DNA from: Bacillota bacterium
Lineage (GTDB): Bacteria > Bacillota_A > Clostridia > Lachnospirales > Lachnospiraceae
Direction: 5' to 3'
Length of the DNA stretch: 64,000 bases
Assembly: GCA_023443625.1 (NCBI GenBank)
Contig: JAEZTQ010000032.1
Location: 1 to 64,000, forward strand
The position numbers and the translations under genes were made by a program. Position 1 is the first letter of the stretch. Every line of letters starts with the position of its first letter. Positions 44,138 through 52,771 of this stretch are shown one piece after another. The notes under the pieces are model-generated. The model did no database searches, was not told the DNA's origin, and worked only from the letters and a program-made list of their open reading frames with translations.

Positions 44138-44890
44138 ATGCTGGACAAAGAATTATTTGAGCAAGTATGTGATGAGGTCATAGGACAACAACAGGGAATG
44201 AATGGAATAGGTACCTTGAGTGAGAAGACAGTCCACTCCGTTCTAAAATCCTATCTGTCTCCAAATCCCATCCATCATGAGATTAAAATTGGTGGCTTTG
44301 TGGCTGATATCTGTACCGGTCATGAAATTATTGAGATTCAGACCCGCAGCTTTGATAAACTACGTAGAAAGCTTCATTGCTTTTTGGAAGTTTCTCCTGT
44401 AACAATTGCCTATCCTATCCCCAGCATCAAATGGATTCGATGGATTAATCCACAAACAGGTGAGATTAGTCCACCAAGAAAGTCTCCTAAGGCAGGAACT
44501 CCCTATTCCATCTTTCCTGAATTATATAAAATCAAGAACTATTTGGTCAATCCCAATTTAAGCCTTAAGATACTTATGATTAATTTGGAAGAATATCGAT
44601 ATTTAGATGGCTGGAGCCAGGATAAAAAGAAAGGTTCTACACGCTGTGATAGGATTCCTACTGAACTGGTGAATGAGATGGTCATTACTGGTCCAAAAGA
44701 GTATCAATCTCTTATCCCTCATACACTTGAATATGAATTTAGTTCCAAAGATTATAAAAAAGCCTCTGGTCTTCCAATGAAACAAGCCCAGACTGCTCTC
44801 CATGTCCTACATTATGTAGGTGCCATAGACCGTGTAGGCAAAAAAGGAAATTCCTTTATTTACTCGCGAAAAGAGAACCTAGTGAATTAA
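44138..44890 (+). CDS. Unknown protein with possible PD-(D/E)XK-like N-terminus and winged-helix-like C-terminus
   Basis: 250 aa, soluble. Residues about 40-90 read HHEIKIGGFVADICTGHEIIEIQTRSFDKL: an Asp followed by an E-x-Q pair, as in some PD-(D/E)XK nuclease folds. The C-terminal stretch (MKQAQTALHVLHYVGAIDRVGKKG) has the look of a winged-helix. No family is recognised, and no toxin/antitoxin or phage neighbours are visible. Start set at ATG 44138 with GTGAGG just before it. Upstream in-frame sequence is AT-rich and not used. Confidence 0.55.
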   Translation: MLDKELFEQVCDEVIGQQQGMNGIGTLSEKTVHSVLKSYLSPNPIHHEIKIGGFVADICTGHEIIEIQTRSFDKLRRKLHCFLEVSPVTIAYPIPSIKWIRWINPQTGEISPPRKSPKAGTPYSIFPELYKIKNYLVNPNLSLKILMINLEEYRYLDGWSQDKKKGSTRCDRIPTELVNEMVITGPKEYQSLIPHTLEYEFSSKDYKKASGLPMKQAQTALHVLHYVGAIDRVGKKGNSFIYSRKENLVN

Positions 44891-44974
44891 ATAGACTTCA
44901 TAAAGGCAATTCATATTTTTATATATAGAAAACTGTGATATACTAGATATATTAATTAATTTTGATAATTGCGT

Positions 44975-45088
44975 AACTCAAAATATTATCCATAGCCGGG
45001 TTGATCAATTATCAATCTTAAACTTAGAGGGTTAAGAGTTAATTATTATGGAATTTATCAATTCCCCATACAGATTTAACTTTGAGTT
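44975..45088 (+). promoter_or_regulatory. Nested inverted repeats in the leader of the S1-domain gene
   Basis: AACTCAAA (44975-44982) pairs with TTTGAGTT (45081-45088); inside, TCCATA (44989-44994) pairs with TATGGA (45047-45052), and a TTGATCAA-like palindrome lies within. The gene starts at 45131, with two SD-like stretches (AGGAGG and AAGGAAAG) before it. Could be an autoregulatory RNA structure. Confidence 0.4.
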
Positions 45089-45130
45089 TCATAACCCTAC
45101 CAAAAATATAGGAGGTTAAGGAAAGCAAGT

Positions 45131-46162
45131 ATGGATCTTTCCAAAATAATTATGAGTGAAGAATTAAGTTACGAAAAAGATGTTGCAACAGACAATGAAT
45201 CCTTACAAAACAGTCCTTCTACCGAGGAAAATACGGAAGGCGAAGTAACACCTGAGGTTATTCCCTCCATGGATGATTTTAAAGACGAAATTGCACGTTC
45301 CTTTAAGAAAATTAAAGAGGGAGATATCTTGAAGGGAACTGTTATTGGTATCAGCGAGACAGAAGTTATCCTTGATCTGGGTTATTATACCGAAGGAATT
45401 ATTAAGCTTGAAGAGTTAAGCAATAATCCTGCTTTTTCAATTAAAGCTGATATAACCATGGGTGAAGAAATATCTGCCACTGTCTTACGAGAAGATGATG
45501 GCAAAGGACATATTCTTCTTTCTAGAAAACGTGCTGATGACATCCTTGCCTGGGATCATCTAAAGGAGGCCCTGAAAAGCAAAAAGGTATTTACTGTTAA
45601 GATAGCTCAGGCTGTCAACGGAGGAGTTATTACCTATCTTCATGGAGTACGTGCCTTTATCCCTGCTTCTCAATTATCCTTAACCTATGTGGAAGACCTT
45701 GACACATGGGTTGGCAAAGAAATTGATGTCCTCGTAATTACAGCTTCTGCAGAAGATAAAAAGTTAGTCCTTTCTGGAAAAGAAGTTGAACGAGACCTGG
45801 AACAGAAGGATAGACGTAGTAAAATATCCCGTCTACAGGTAGGAATCGTAACCACTGGGACCGTTGAAAAGATAGCACCCTATGGTGCCTTTATAAATAT
45901 AGGAGACGGTTTATCCGGACTCGTTCACATCTCACAAATCTGTGGCAAAAGAATCAAATCCCCTAATGAAGTGATTAAAGAAGGGGAAACAGTTACAGTT
46001 AAAATCATCGATATAAAAGACGGCAAAATCAGCTTGAGTATGAAGGCTGTTGAAGAAAAAGAAGAAGTCCATGAAGATGTTGAAGAAGTTCCTTCCACCT
46101 ACTCAACAGGTGAAGAAGCAACCACTGGTTTGGCAGCTTTACTCAAAAACATCAAATTGTAA
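45131..46162 (+). CDS. S1-domain RNA-binding protein (ribosomal protein S1-like)
   Basis: 343 aa with an acidic N-terminus (about 1-50) and three S1 motifs at about 60-140, 145-225 and 235-305, for example the last: GIVTTGTVEKIAPYGAFINIGDGLSGLVHISQI. It resembles the S1/YpfD family of Firmicutes, which binds RNA and may help translation or mRNA stability. Ends with an acidic low-complexity tail. The structured leader and strong terminator make it a single-gene unit. Confidence 0.87.
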   Translation: MDLSKIIMSEELSYEKDVATDNESLQNSPSTEENTEGEVTPEVIPSMDDFKDEIARSFKKIKEGDILKGTVIGISETEVILDLGYYTEGIIKLEELSNNPAFSIKADITMGEEISATVLREDDGKGHILLSRKRADDILAWDHLKEALKSKKVFTVKIAQAVNGGVITYLHGVRAFIPASQLSLTYVEDLDTWVGKEIDVLVITASAEDKKLVLSGKEVERDLEQKDRRSKISRLQVGIVTTGTVEKIAPYGAFINIGDGLSGLVHISQICGKRIKSPNEVIKEGETVTVKIIDIKDGKISLSMKAVEEKEEVHEDVEEVPSTYSTGEEATTGLAALLKNIKL

Positions 46163-46193
46163 TAAAGAATTAAGCTTAAACAATAGAAATAAA

Positions 46194-46279
46194 AGAGGTA
46201 TATTATAAAGTGCATCCTTTCAAAGGGTATCAACCGCTTTGAAGATGTATGTACTTTATAATATACCTCTTTCTTTTTT
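46194..46279 (+). terminator. Terminator of the S1 gene, bidirectional
   Basis: AGAGGTATATTATAAAGT (46194-46211) pairs with ACTTTATAATATACCTCT (46253-46270), followed by TTCTTTTTT. The loop is about 40 bases. On the minus strand it can also end the alarmone-synthetase unit. Confidence 0.88.
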
Positions 46280-46294
46280 ATTGGCTACTCTTAA

Positions 46295-46744
46295 TTAAAA
46301 AGAAATAATTTCTAATGTGTATAGAATCATAAATATGATTCCACTAAGGCTAAGAAGATTAAAGACGATTAAAAATCTCATTAGTCCTTGGTTTTGTCTT
46401 ACCTTTTTACTAAGTTGCCCTACCTCCTTGGTTAGGCCTGTCTGATACTCCTTATTCTGACTGATGCTTTGCTGCTGCTCTTGTAGTATTACTGAAAGGG
46501 TATTTAATAAATTTCTCTCTAATCCCTCTAGCTTATCCCTGGTATCATGAAGACCTGCATCCAACTTCTCCAGGTTACTAAGGGTCATACTAACAGGACC
46601 TGCTTTCATCTCTTCTAGTAGTTCAACTGTCTTATCTCCCTGTTCCTTCAAATAAGTCATATCAATGGCTGTTTGGACCGCCTTGGCCTGATCCTCCTTC
46701 CTCTTTGTTTCTTTCAAGGTAGATAATCCAAATGGTAAAATCAT
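46295..46744 (-). CDS. Coiled-coil protein with C-terminal membrane anchor, partner of the alarmone synthetase
   Basis: 149 aa. Heptad-rich, charged helix from about 15 to 120 (LEKLDAGLHDTRDKLEGLE), then one hydrophobic helix at about 122-144. No family is recognised. It starts 17 bases after the stop of the alarmone synthetase gene, with AAAGGAGCG before ATG, so the two are coexpressed. The layout suggests it tethers its partner to the membrane, but this is inference. Confidence 0.65.
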   Translation of the reverse strand: MILPFGLSTLKETKRKEDQAKAVQTAIDMTYLKEQGDKTVELLEEMKAGPVSMTLSNLEKLDAGLHDTRDKLEGLERNLLNTLSVILQEQQQSISQNKEYQTGLTKEVGQLSKKVRQNQGLMRFLIVFNLLSLSGIIFMILYTLEIISF

Positions 46745-46761
46745 TCTTTCGCTCCTTTGTA

Positions 46762-47562
46762 TTAGGACAAAAAGCCAAATAACATGCGCTTTCGTCCATG
46801 TTTACTTGTTTCTTTGGTAGTCTCCTGGTTCTCTTCTTTGGTCTGCTCTTCATCTTCTATTACAGTTCCAAAGGATTCCTCCACCACTGAGCTGTATATG
46901 CCTGTCATCTCCTCCTGAAAATCCTCTATGAGTCCCTGATTGCAGCCTTTTATTTCTTCATTCAATTTTAACATTTTTTGGTCAAGATATGCAACTATGT
47001 CCGAGCATTCTTTCAACTCTTTTCTTATATGTTCTGGTGCATTTCCTTCAAATTTATAGTATATCTTATGTTCCAGACTTGCCCAGAAATCCATGGCAAT
47101 GGTTCTTATCTGTATCTCTACCTTGGTCTCCACTGTTTTATCTGATAAGAAAACCGGTATGGATACAATCATATGGTAACTGGTATAGCCATTCTCCTTA
47201 GGACACATAATATAATCTTTGACTTTTAAAACCTTTATATCTCCTTGTTTTTTTACCAAATCAGCAATACGGTAAATATCCGATGTAAAGGAGCAGATAA
47301 TACGTATTCCCGCAACATCATTTACATATTTAACTATATTTTCAATGGTTAACTCCTTGTCATTATGGCGAAGCTTCTTCGCAATACTCTGAGGAGTCTT
47401 AATTCTTGAGGTGATATGTTCAATAGGATTATATTGGTGGGCTAATTTAAATTCGTTATTTAATATCTCAAGCTTAGTATTGACCTCTTTGAGTGCTGCA
47501 TCATACAAGAGCAGAGCACTACTCCAATTCTCTGCTTCGTTATAAAACATGGGTAAATCCAT
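46762..47562 (-). CDS. Small alarmone synthetase, RelA/SpoT domain
   Basis: 266 aa. RelA/SpoT synthetase domain without hydrolase or regulatory domains: TPQSIAKKLR, NDVAGIRIICSF, KENGYTSYHMI and EIQIRTIAMDFWASLEHKI. It makes (p)ppGpp from GTP/GDP and ATP. The length and motifs fit the SAS1 (RelQ/YjbM-like) group, though the C-terminal tail is longer and charged (about 220-266). First gene of a two-gene unit with the coiled-coil protein. The start may be ATG 47562 or Met5 at 47550. Confidence 0.87.
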   Translation of the reverse strand: MDLPMFYNEAENWSSALLLYDAALKEVNTKLEILNNEFKLAHQYNPIEHITSRIKTPQSIAKKLRHNDKELTIENIVKYVNDVAGIRIICSFTSDIYRIADLVKKQGDIKVLKVKDYIMCPKENGYTSYHMIVSIPVFLSDKTVETKVEIQIRTIAMDFWASLEHKIYYKFEGNAPEHIRKELKECSDIVAYLDQKMLKLNEEIKGCNQGLIEDFQEEMTGIYSSVVEESFGTVIEDEEQTKEENQETTKETSKHGRKRMLFGFLS

Positions 47563-47727
47563 TTCTCCACAACCTTATCTCTGTATTATTTGCACTAAAA
47601 ATGAATAAATCTAATTCATATTTTGTTCATTGTTTACATTATATCATAGAAATATGAACATTTCTTGAAGTTTCTTAATCTTAATTAAAAATTAAGAAAT
47701 GGTTCAATAATTTTCTAAAAAAACTAG
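47563..47727. other. AT-rich divergent gap
   Basis: Divergent promoter space between the alarmone synthetase (minus) and the ABC exporter leader (plus). AT-rich, with no strong -35/-10 on the minus strand and no gene. Confidence 0.4.
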
Positions 47728-47757
47728 TTGACAGTAGAGCATATATATGGCTATAAT
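47728..47757 (+). promoter_or_regulatory. Sigma-A promoter of the exporter leader
   Basis: TTGACA (47728-47733), 18-base spacer, TATAAT (47752-47757). Consensus in both hexamers; strong constitutive promoter, which makes downstream attenuation plausible. Confidence 0.9.
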
Positions 47758-47792
47758 AATGGAAGACTATTACAGAAAGTGAGGTAAAACAT

Positions 47793-47876
47793 ATGAAATC
47801 TAAATTAGCCCATAATAACATTAACTCAATACCGAATAAATTATATGATATTACCTCATGGAATAGAAGAAATTAG
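47793..47876 (+). CDS. 27-codon leader peptide ORF of the ABC exporter operon
   Basis: 27 aa, starting ATG 47793 with GTGAGG eight bases upstream and ending TAG. The peptide MKSKLAHNNINSIPNKLYDI then TSWNRRN carries a short hydrophilic sequence with a late Trp and Arg-Arg. It sits about 35 bases after a consensus promoter and 75 bases before a terminator-like hairpin. The order promoter, short ORF, hairpin, ABC pair recalls bmrB of Bacillus subtilis, a leader read to attenuate bmrCD. Short ORF, so not certain. Confidence 0.6.
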   Translation: MKSKLAHNNINSIPNKLYDITSWNRRN

Positions 47877-47949
47877 AATTTGTATTCAACCCTTTCCTGT
47901 CTGCTGCCGTCAGGAGAAGAAGAATATATATTTATATTTTATCTATTAT

Positions 47950-47979
47950 GCCGCGGTATATCATGCCTCGGCTATTTTT
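47950..47979 (+). terminator. Attenuator-like terminator before the exporter genes
   Basis: GCCGCGG (47950-47956) and CCTCGGC (47966-47972) form a stem with one mismatch and a 9-base loop, followed by TATTTTT. A second, overlapping hairpin TTTTTGTCG/CGGCAAAAA (47975-47999) uses the T run and could compete with the terminator. Confidence 0.6.
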
Positions 47980-48124
47980 GTCGTTAAAATCGGCAAAAAC
48001 ATGGGGAATAAGTTAAATAAGTCTGTGTAACTAATGGCTTATATTAGCTTTAGGTATTAGTTAGTATTATATGACAATTGATTTACTTATTAGCATTTGA
48101 GGGAATGCAGGAACGGAGAGATTG

Positions 48125-49894
48125 ATGAAGAAAATATCAAAATATATTCTGCGATACTGGTATGCTTATGTATTTGGTATATTGTGTACAGCTCTAGCTG
48201 TAGCACTTGATATGCTATCACCGCAGGTAACAAAGCGTATTATTGACGATGTAATCGTTGGTGGTAATATGCATCTACTTTGGAAACTACTTATTATCGT
48301 TTTATTTATAGGTGTAGGAAGATGTATCTTCCAATATCTGAAAGAATTAATTTATGATCTGGCCAGCTCTAAGATAGCTGCTAATATTCGAAGGGATTTA
48401 TTTAACCATATACAACACCTTTCACTTAGCTTCTTTGATAAGAATAATACGGGAGAGTTAATGTCCCGTGTTAAAGAAGATGTTGATCGTATCTGGGAAG
48501 GTGTAGGCTTTGTAGGTATGCTACTTATTGAAATAGTAATACATACCTCCTTGGTTCTATTTTCCATGTATCGCTTAAGCCCAACACTGGCAATTATACC
48601 AACGCTGATTATTCCTTTCATTGGCTGTCTGGCGATTTTTATGGAGAAGAAGCTAGGCAAGGTGTATGAAGCCATTAGTGAGGAAAATGCTAAGCTTAAT
48701 ACGGTTGCCCAGGAGAACTTATCCGGTGTTCGTACCGTTAAGGCCTTTGCTAGGGAGAACTTTGAGATTAAAAAATTCTTGTCTCATAACAAAAGATATT
48801 ACGATCTAAATATGAAGCAATCAAAAGTATTTATTAAATACTATCCTTATTTTCAGTTTGTAACAAAGCTTCTTCCAATGATCGTAATTATCATTGGTGG
48901 AAAACTTGTGATTGATGACAAGATGACCCTTGGAACCTTAGGTGCCTTTGCCGAATATTCCATGAATATTGTTTGGCCCATGGAGATGCTAGGATGGCTT
49001 TCTAATATGTTCGCTTCCTCTATTGCCTCTACGAAGCGAATTAAGAAAATCTATACGGAGAAGCCTCTGGTGATAGAGAAGGAAGAACCCATATTACTGG
49101 ATACTGTGAAAGGTCAAATCAGTTTTGATAAGGTGTCCTTTCATCTTGATGATAAAAATATCTTAAGCGATATAAGCTTTGATTTACAAGAGGGTAAAAC
49201 CATAGGCATCATGGGTGCAACAGGAACGGGTAAGAGTTCCATCATAAATCTCTTACAGCGCTTTTATGATGTGACGGATGGTGAAATTAGACTTGATGGA
49301 ATTAATATCAAGGACTTGACTTTAAAACAACTAAGAGAAAATATATCCCTTGTTATGCAGGATGTCTTTCTGTTTTCAGATTCCATTGTTGAAAATATTA
49401 AGATGGGTAAGAAATATCAGGTGAAACTGGAAGAGGTTATGAATGCTGCTGCGAATGCACAAGCCTCCTCCTTCATTGAGAAGATGGAGAATCAGTATGA
49501 TACCGTTGTTGGAGAGCGTGGTGTTGGTCTATCTGGCGGACAAAAGCAAAGAATTAGTATTGCTAGAGCACTGGCCAAGAGAACTCCCATTCTTGTACTA
49601 GATGATTCTACCTCTGCTCTTGATATGGAAACAGAGCATTTAATTCAAAAAGCTCTGACCCAGCTAGATGCCACAAAGATAATTATTGCTCATCGTATTT
49701 CAGCTGTGAAAAGTGCTGATGAGATTATCATTCTTGATGAGGGCAAGATAGCTGAACGGGGTACCCATGAGACTCTCCTTAAGTTAAAAGGCTATTATTA
49801 TAACACATATATGGCTCAGTACGGAGAAACTCTTGAGAATTTACCTGCCAAGGTGTCTAACTTAGTAGACCGGGAGGTGATAGCATGTCAATAA
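48125..49894 (+). CDS. ABC exporter half-transporter A (BmrC-like), degenerate ATP site
   Basis: 589 aa. Six membrane helices (about 1-310), then the ATPase: Walker A GATGTGKSS (about residue 362), VGLSGGQKQR signature, and Walker B LVLDDSTSALD in which the catalytic Glu is Asp. That is the mark of the degenerate-site partner in heterodimeric exporters such as BmrCD or TM287/288. Works with the next gene to export drugs or lipids. The start is ATG 48125 with GGAGAG upstream; it is preceded by a leader peptide and terminator. Confidence 0.93.
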   Translation: MKKISKYILRYWYAYVFGILCTALAVALDMLSPQVTKRIIDDVIVGGNMHLLWKLLIIVLFIGVGRCIFQYLKELIYDLASSKIAANIRRDLFNHIQHLSLSFFDKNNTGELMSRVKEDVDRIWEGVGFVGMLLIEIVIHTSLVLFSMYRLSPTLAIIPTLIIPFIGCLAIFMEKKLGKVYEAISEENAKLNTVAQENLSGVRTVKAFARENFEIKKFLSHNKRYYDLNMKQSKVFIKYYPYFQFVTKLLPMIVIIIGGKLVIDDKMTLGTLGAFAEYSMNIVWPMEMLGWLSNMFASSIASTKRIKKIYTEKPLVIEKEEPILLDTVKGQISFDKVSFHLDDKNILSDISFDLQEGKTIGIMGATGTGKSSIINLLQRFYDVTDGEIRLDGINIKDLTLKQLRENISLVMQDVFLFSDSIVENIKMGKKYQVKLEEVMNAAANAQASSFIEKMENQYDTVVGERGVGLSGGQKQRISIARALAKRTPILVLDDSTSALDMETEHLIQKALTQLDATKIIIAHRISAVKSADEIIILDEGKIAERGTHETLLKLKGYYYNTYMAQYGETLENLPAKVSNLVDREVIACQ

Positions 49895-51660
49895 ATACAG
49901 TAAAAGAAGATGAATATCTAAAAAGCGTCGGTAAAAGAGTAACCTTATTAAGATTATTTCGCTATATGTTATCTTATAAGGCTCCCATTGCCATCGTCTT
50001 ATGTATTATGTTAATAACTGTAGCAATCAGTATTATTAATCCACTCATTATTGAGCGTGCTGTGGATGTTTATATTGCTAATAAGGATTTTGATGGATTA
50101 CTCCGCCTGGGTGCCATTGCTCTAGCCATGAATGTTACCTTTGTCCTTTTGGTTAAGCTAAGAATGTATCTTATGGCTAAGATGTCCAATGATGTGCTTC
50201 TAACCATAAGACAGGAGCTATATACACATATCCAAAAATTAAGCTTTAGCTTCTTTGACAGCAGACCAACGGGAAAGATTCTTGCTAGAATTATTGGAGA
50301 TGTTAACTCCTTAAAGGATGTGCTCTCTGATAGTGTGACTACCCTTATTCCTGATTTTGTTACCATCTGCTCTGTTGTTACTATTATGCTTTTGATTAAT
50401 TGGAAATTAGCCCTGGCCTCCCTGATAACCCTACCCTTTATGATGTTTGGGTTATGGTTTATACAGACCAAATCCCATAAGAAATGGCAAGTTCACAGGA
50501 AGAAGAGCTCTAACTTAAATGCCTTCCTTCATGAAGACTTATCAGGAATGCGTATTATTCAATCCTTTACTGCCGAGACAGAGAGGGAAGAGAATTTTGA
50601 TCGATTACTTAAGGAGCATCGTGATTCCTTTGTAAGTGCTATTTTACTAAATGATGCCTTTGGTTCAGTCATTGATATTAGCTGGGGTTTTGGTACCTTT
50701 GCCATGTATTTTACAGCAATTAGGCTCCTTGGTATTGATGCAGATGGCGTAGGTACTCTCATGGCCTTCTCCATGTATATCATGATGTTCTGGCAACCTA
50801 TTATGAATTTAAGTAATTTCTATAATAAATTAATTACCAATATTACCGGTGCAGAGCGTATCTTTGATATCCTAGACACCAAACCAGATATCACAGATAC
50901 GGATGAAGTAATCTCCTTACCTTCTATTAAGGGAGAGGTTTACTTTGAAAATGTATCCTTTGCCTATGATGAAGAGACCAAAGTTTTAAATAATGTTAGT
51001 TTTAAAATCAAGCCCGGTGAGACTATTGCTCTGGTTGGTCCTACTGGTGCCGGTAAAACCACCATAGTTAATTTAATCAGTCGTTTTTATGATATTCAGG
51101 AAGGTAGTATCTATATTGATGGTAATGATATCAAGAATGTTTCTATAGAAAGCCTGAGACAGCAGATGGGCATCATGACCCAAGATAATTTCCTCTTCTC
51201 TGGAACGATTGCTGATAATATACGCTATGGCAAGCTAGATGCTACTGATGAAGAGATTATGGCTGCAGCCAAGGCCGTCAATGCCCACGACTTCATTATG
51301 AAGCTGGAAAAAGGTTATGAAACGGAGATAAAAGAAAGAGGTGCCGGCTTATCCATCGGACAGCGCCAGCTGCTTGCCTTTGCTAGAACCATGGTTTCCA
51401 TGCCAAAGATTCTAATTCTTGATGAGGCAACCTCAAGTATTGATACGCATACAGAACTCATGGTTCAGCAAGGTATTGAAGCCTTATTAAGAGGAAGAAC
51501 TTCCTTTGTAATTGCACACCGTCTATCCACAATCCGTAAGGCAGACCGCATCTTTGTTATAGATGATGGACGGATATTGGAAGAGGGTAATTCAGATGAA
51601 CTCCTTGCAAAGAAGGGCTTATACTATGATCTCTATGTTGCGCAATTTAAGAATATATAA
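49885..51660 (+). CDS. ABC exporter half-transporter B (BmrD-like)
   Basis: 591 aa. Six membrane helices, Walker A GPTGAGKTT (about residue 385), altered signature LSIGQ, and Walker B LILDEATSSID with the catalytic Glu kept. So its own ATP site is full, but the signature that faces it is the normal one of the partner, while its LSIGQ faces the degenerate site: this is the standard asymmetry. Overlaps the previous gene by 10 bases, GGGAGG before ATG, so coexpressed in one-to-one ratio. Confidence 0.93.
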   Translation: MSINTVKEDEYLKSVGKRVTLLRLFRYMLSYKAPIAIVLCIMLITVAISIINPLIIERAVDVYIANKDFDGLLRLGAIALAMNVTFVLLVKLRMYLMAKMSNDVLLTIRQELYTHIQKLSFSFFDSRPTGKILARIIGDVNSLKDVLSDSVTTLIPDFVTICSVVTIMLLINWKLALASLITLPFMMFGLWFIQTKSHKKWQVHRKKSSNLNAFLHEDLSGMRIIQSFTAETEREENFDRLLKEHRDSFVSAILLNDAFGSVIDISWGFGTFAMYFTAIRLLGIDADGVGTLMAFSMYIMMFWQPIMNLSNFYNKLITNITGAERIFDILDTKPDITDTDEVISLPSIKGEVYFENVSFAYDEETKVLNNVSFKIKPGETIALVGPTGAGKTTIVNLISRFYDIQEGSIYIDGNDIKNVSIESLRQQMGIMTQDNFLFSGTIADNIRYGKLDATDEEIMAAAKAVNAHDFIMKLEKGYETEIKERGAGLSIGQRQLLAFARTMVSMPKILILDEATSSIDTHTELMVQQGIEALLRGRTSFVIAHRLSTIRKADRIFVIDDGRILEEGNSDELLAKKGLYYDLYVAQFKNI

Positions 51661-51777
51661 GGGAAGACTGATACCCTGCTTAAATCACCCCACAATATTT
51701 AAGCGCCCTATCCCTTAAGTCTACTTTATCAATGTCAAAGGCAATTCTTACTTCAGATGAAATAAGTTATATAAAAG

Positions 51778-51867
51778 TTGGAGGCTAAACTGATATACTC
51801 CTTAAGTTGATTAACAGTTTTCTTTAGACTGTCTTTCTACCAAAGAGTATAGCGTTATAGCCTCCAA
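51778..51867. repeat. 90-bp nested inverted repeat after the exporter
   Basis: TTGGAGGCTA (51778-51787) pairs with TAGCCTCCAA (51858-51867); ATACTC (51795-51800) with GAGTAT (51845-51850); ACAGT (about 51815) with ACTGT (about 51830). It lies in the gap between convergent genes and may serve as terminator for both. Confidence 0.65.
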
Positions 51868-51913
51868 TTACTATTTTATATCCCAATCCCAGCATTTGTC
51901 TTATCAATTGATC

Positions 51914-52618
51914 CTAGGAAAGATCCTTTTCTTCTGCAGCTTCATCCTCTGTAGATTCTTCATACACATATTGATGTACAGTTTCCTCAAAACCTTCAAG
52001 TTCAGTCACGTCTTCATCAATACCAACCTTGTTAACTTCTGTTCTTTCAGCCTCAATTTCTTCAGCATTTTCTTCTATTGCTTCTGCCTCAAATTCATAA
52101 TCCTTAACTTCTTCATCAAGTAGGGAATGCTCCTCTTCCCCATAGTTACCTTCAACGTCTAAAATATTCTCCCCCAGCACCTTTATTTTCTTTGCCTTAT
52201 AAAACACGGTAATCAGGCTATAGCCCAATACAATTTGAAATATGAATATAAAGGTGTTAGTTCGGCTAAATATGTTCAAATACGGCCAAAATATAATCTT
52301 CAGTATGCTTTCTACTCTAATATAGGAGTAGAAATAGAACAGTGAAAAATATAAGGATGGTATGATCAGAAAAATTACCTTAGGTATGCTAATTCTCCAT
52401 TTCCCTTCCTTACCAACTTCACCAAGAAAATGTTCCATCCCTAGGATTATACCAATTACTACATTCAATAATATACCTACTACAAATAAGAAATAGTTTA
52501 CTTGATAGGTTGTCTGTAGTTCCTCACTAAGTCTAACATCAACTCTTCCCTTCAAATATAATACTGCAATTATTAACACAACACCTATCAAACACTTAAT
52601 CCAAGCTTTTTTCTTCAC
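51914..52618 (-). CDS. Membrane protein with acidic tail, unknown
   Basis: 234 aa. Four hydrophobic helices (about 7-23, 42-60, 80-100, 120-140), then a very acidic C-terminal tail (about 150-234) rich in Glu, of low complexity. No family is recognised. It precedes no coupled gene: the next gene upstream, on the same strand, is 153 bases away. Start ATG 52618 with GAGAAG before it. Function unknown. Confidence 0.65.
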   Translation of the reverse strand: MKKKAWIKCLIGVVLIIAVLYLKGRVDVRLSEELQTTYQVNYFLFVVGILLNVVIGIILGMEHFLGEVGKEGKWRISIPKVIFLIIPSLYFSLFYFYSYIRVESILKIIFWPYLNIFSRTNTFIFIFQIVLGYSLITVFYKAKKIKVLGENILDVEGNYGEEEHSLLDEEVKDYEFEAEAIEENAEEIEAERTEVNKVGIDEDVTELEGFEETVHQYVYEESTEDEAAEEKDLS

Positions 52619-52771
52619 ACTTTCTCCCTTCTCCTTATATACATGGTTTATAATATTTATTTCTATCCTCCAAATCTTTAATACGGAGTTAAAATATTGT
52701 TATTCTCCTCCCTCTTCCTCAATAGGGAAACGCTGGCACCGCATCCTCTATTATAATCTTCATGGTATCTC

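Noticed and set aside
47845..48030. 61-codon frame overlapping the leader peptide and terminator
   Set aside because: No ribosome site at its ATG and it begins inside the leader ORF; kept only as a point in the attenuator finding.
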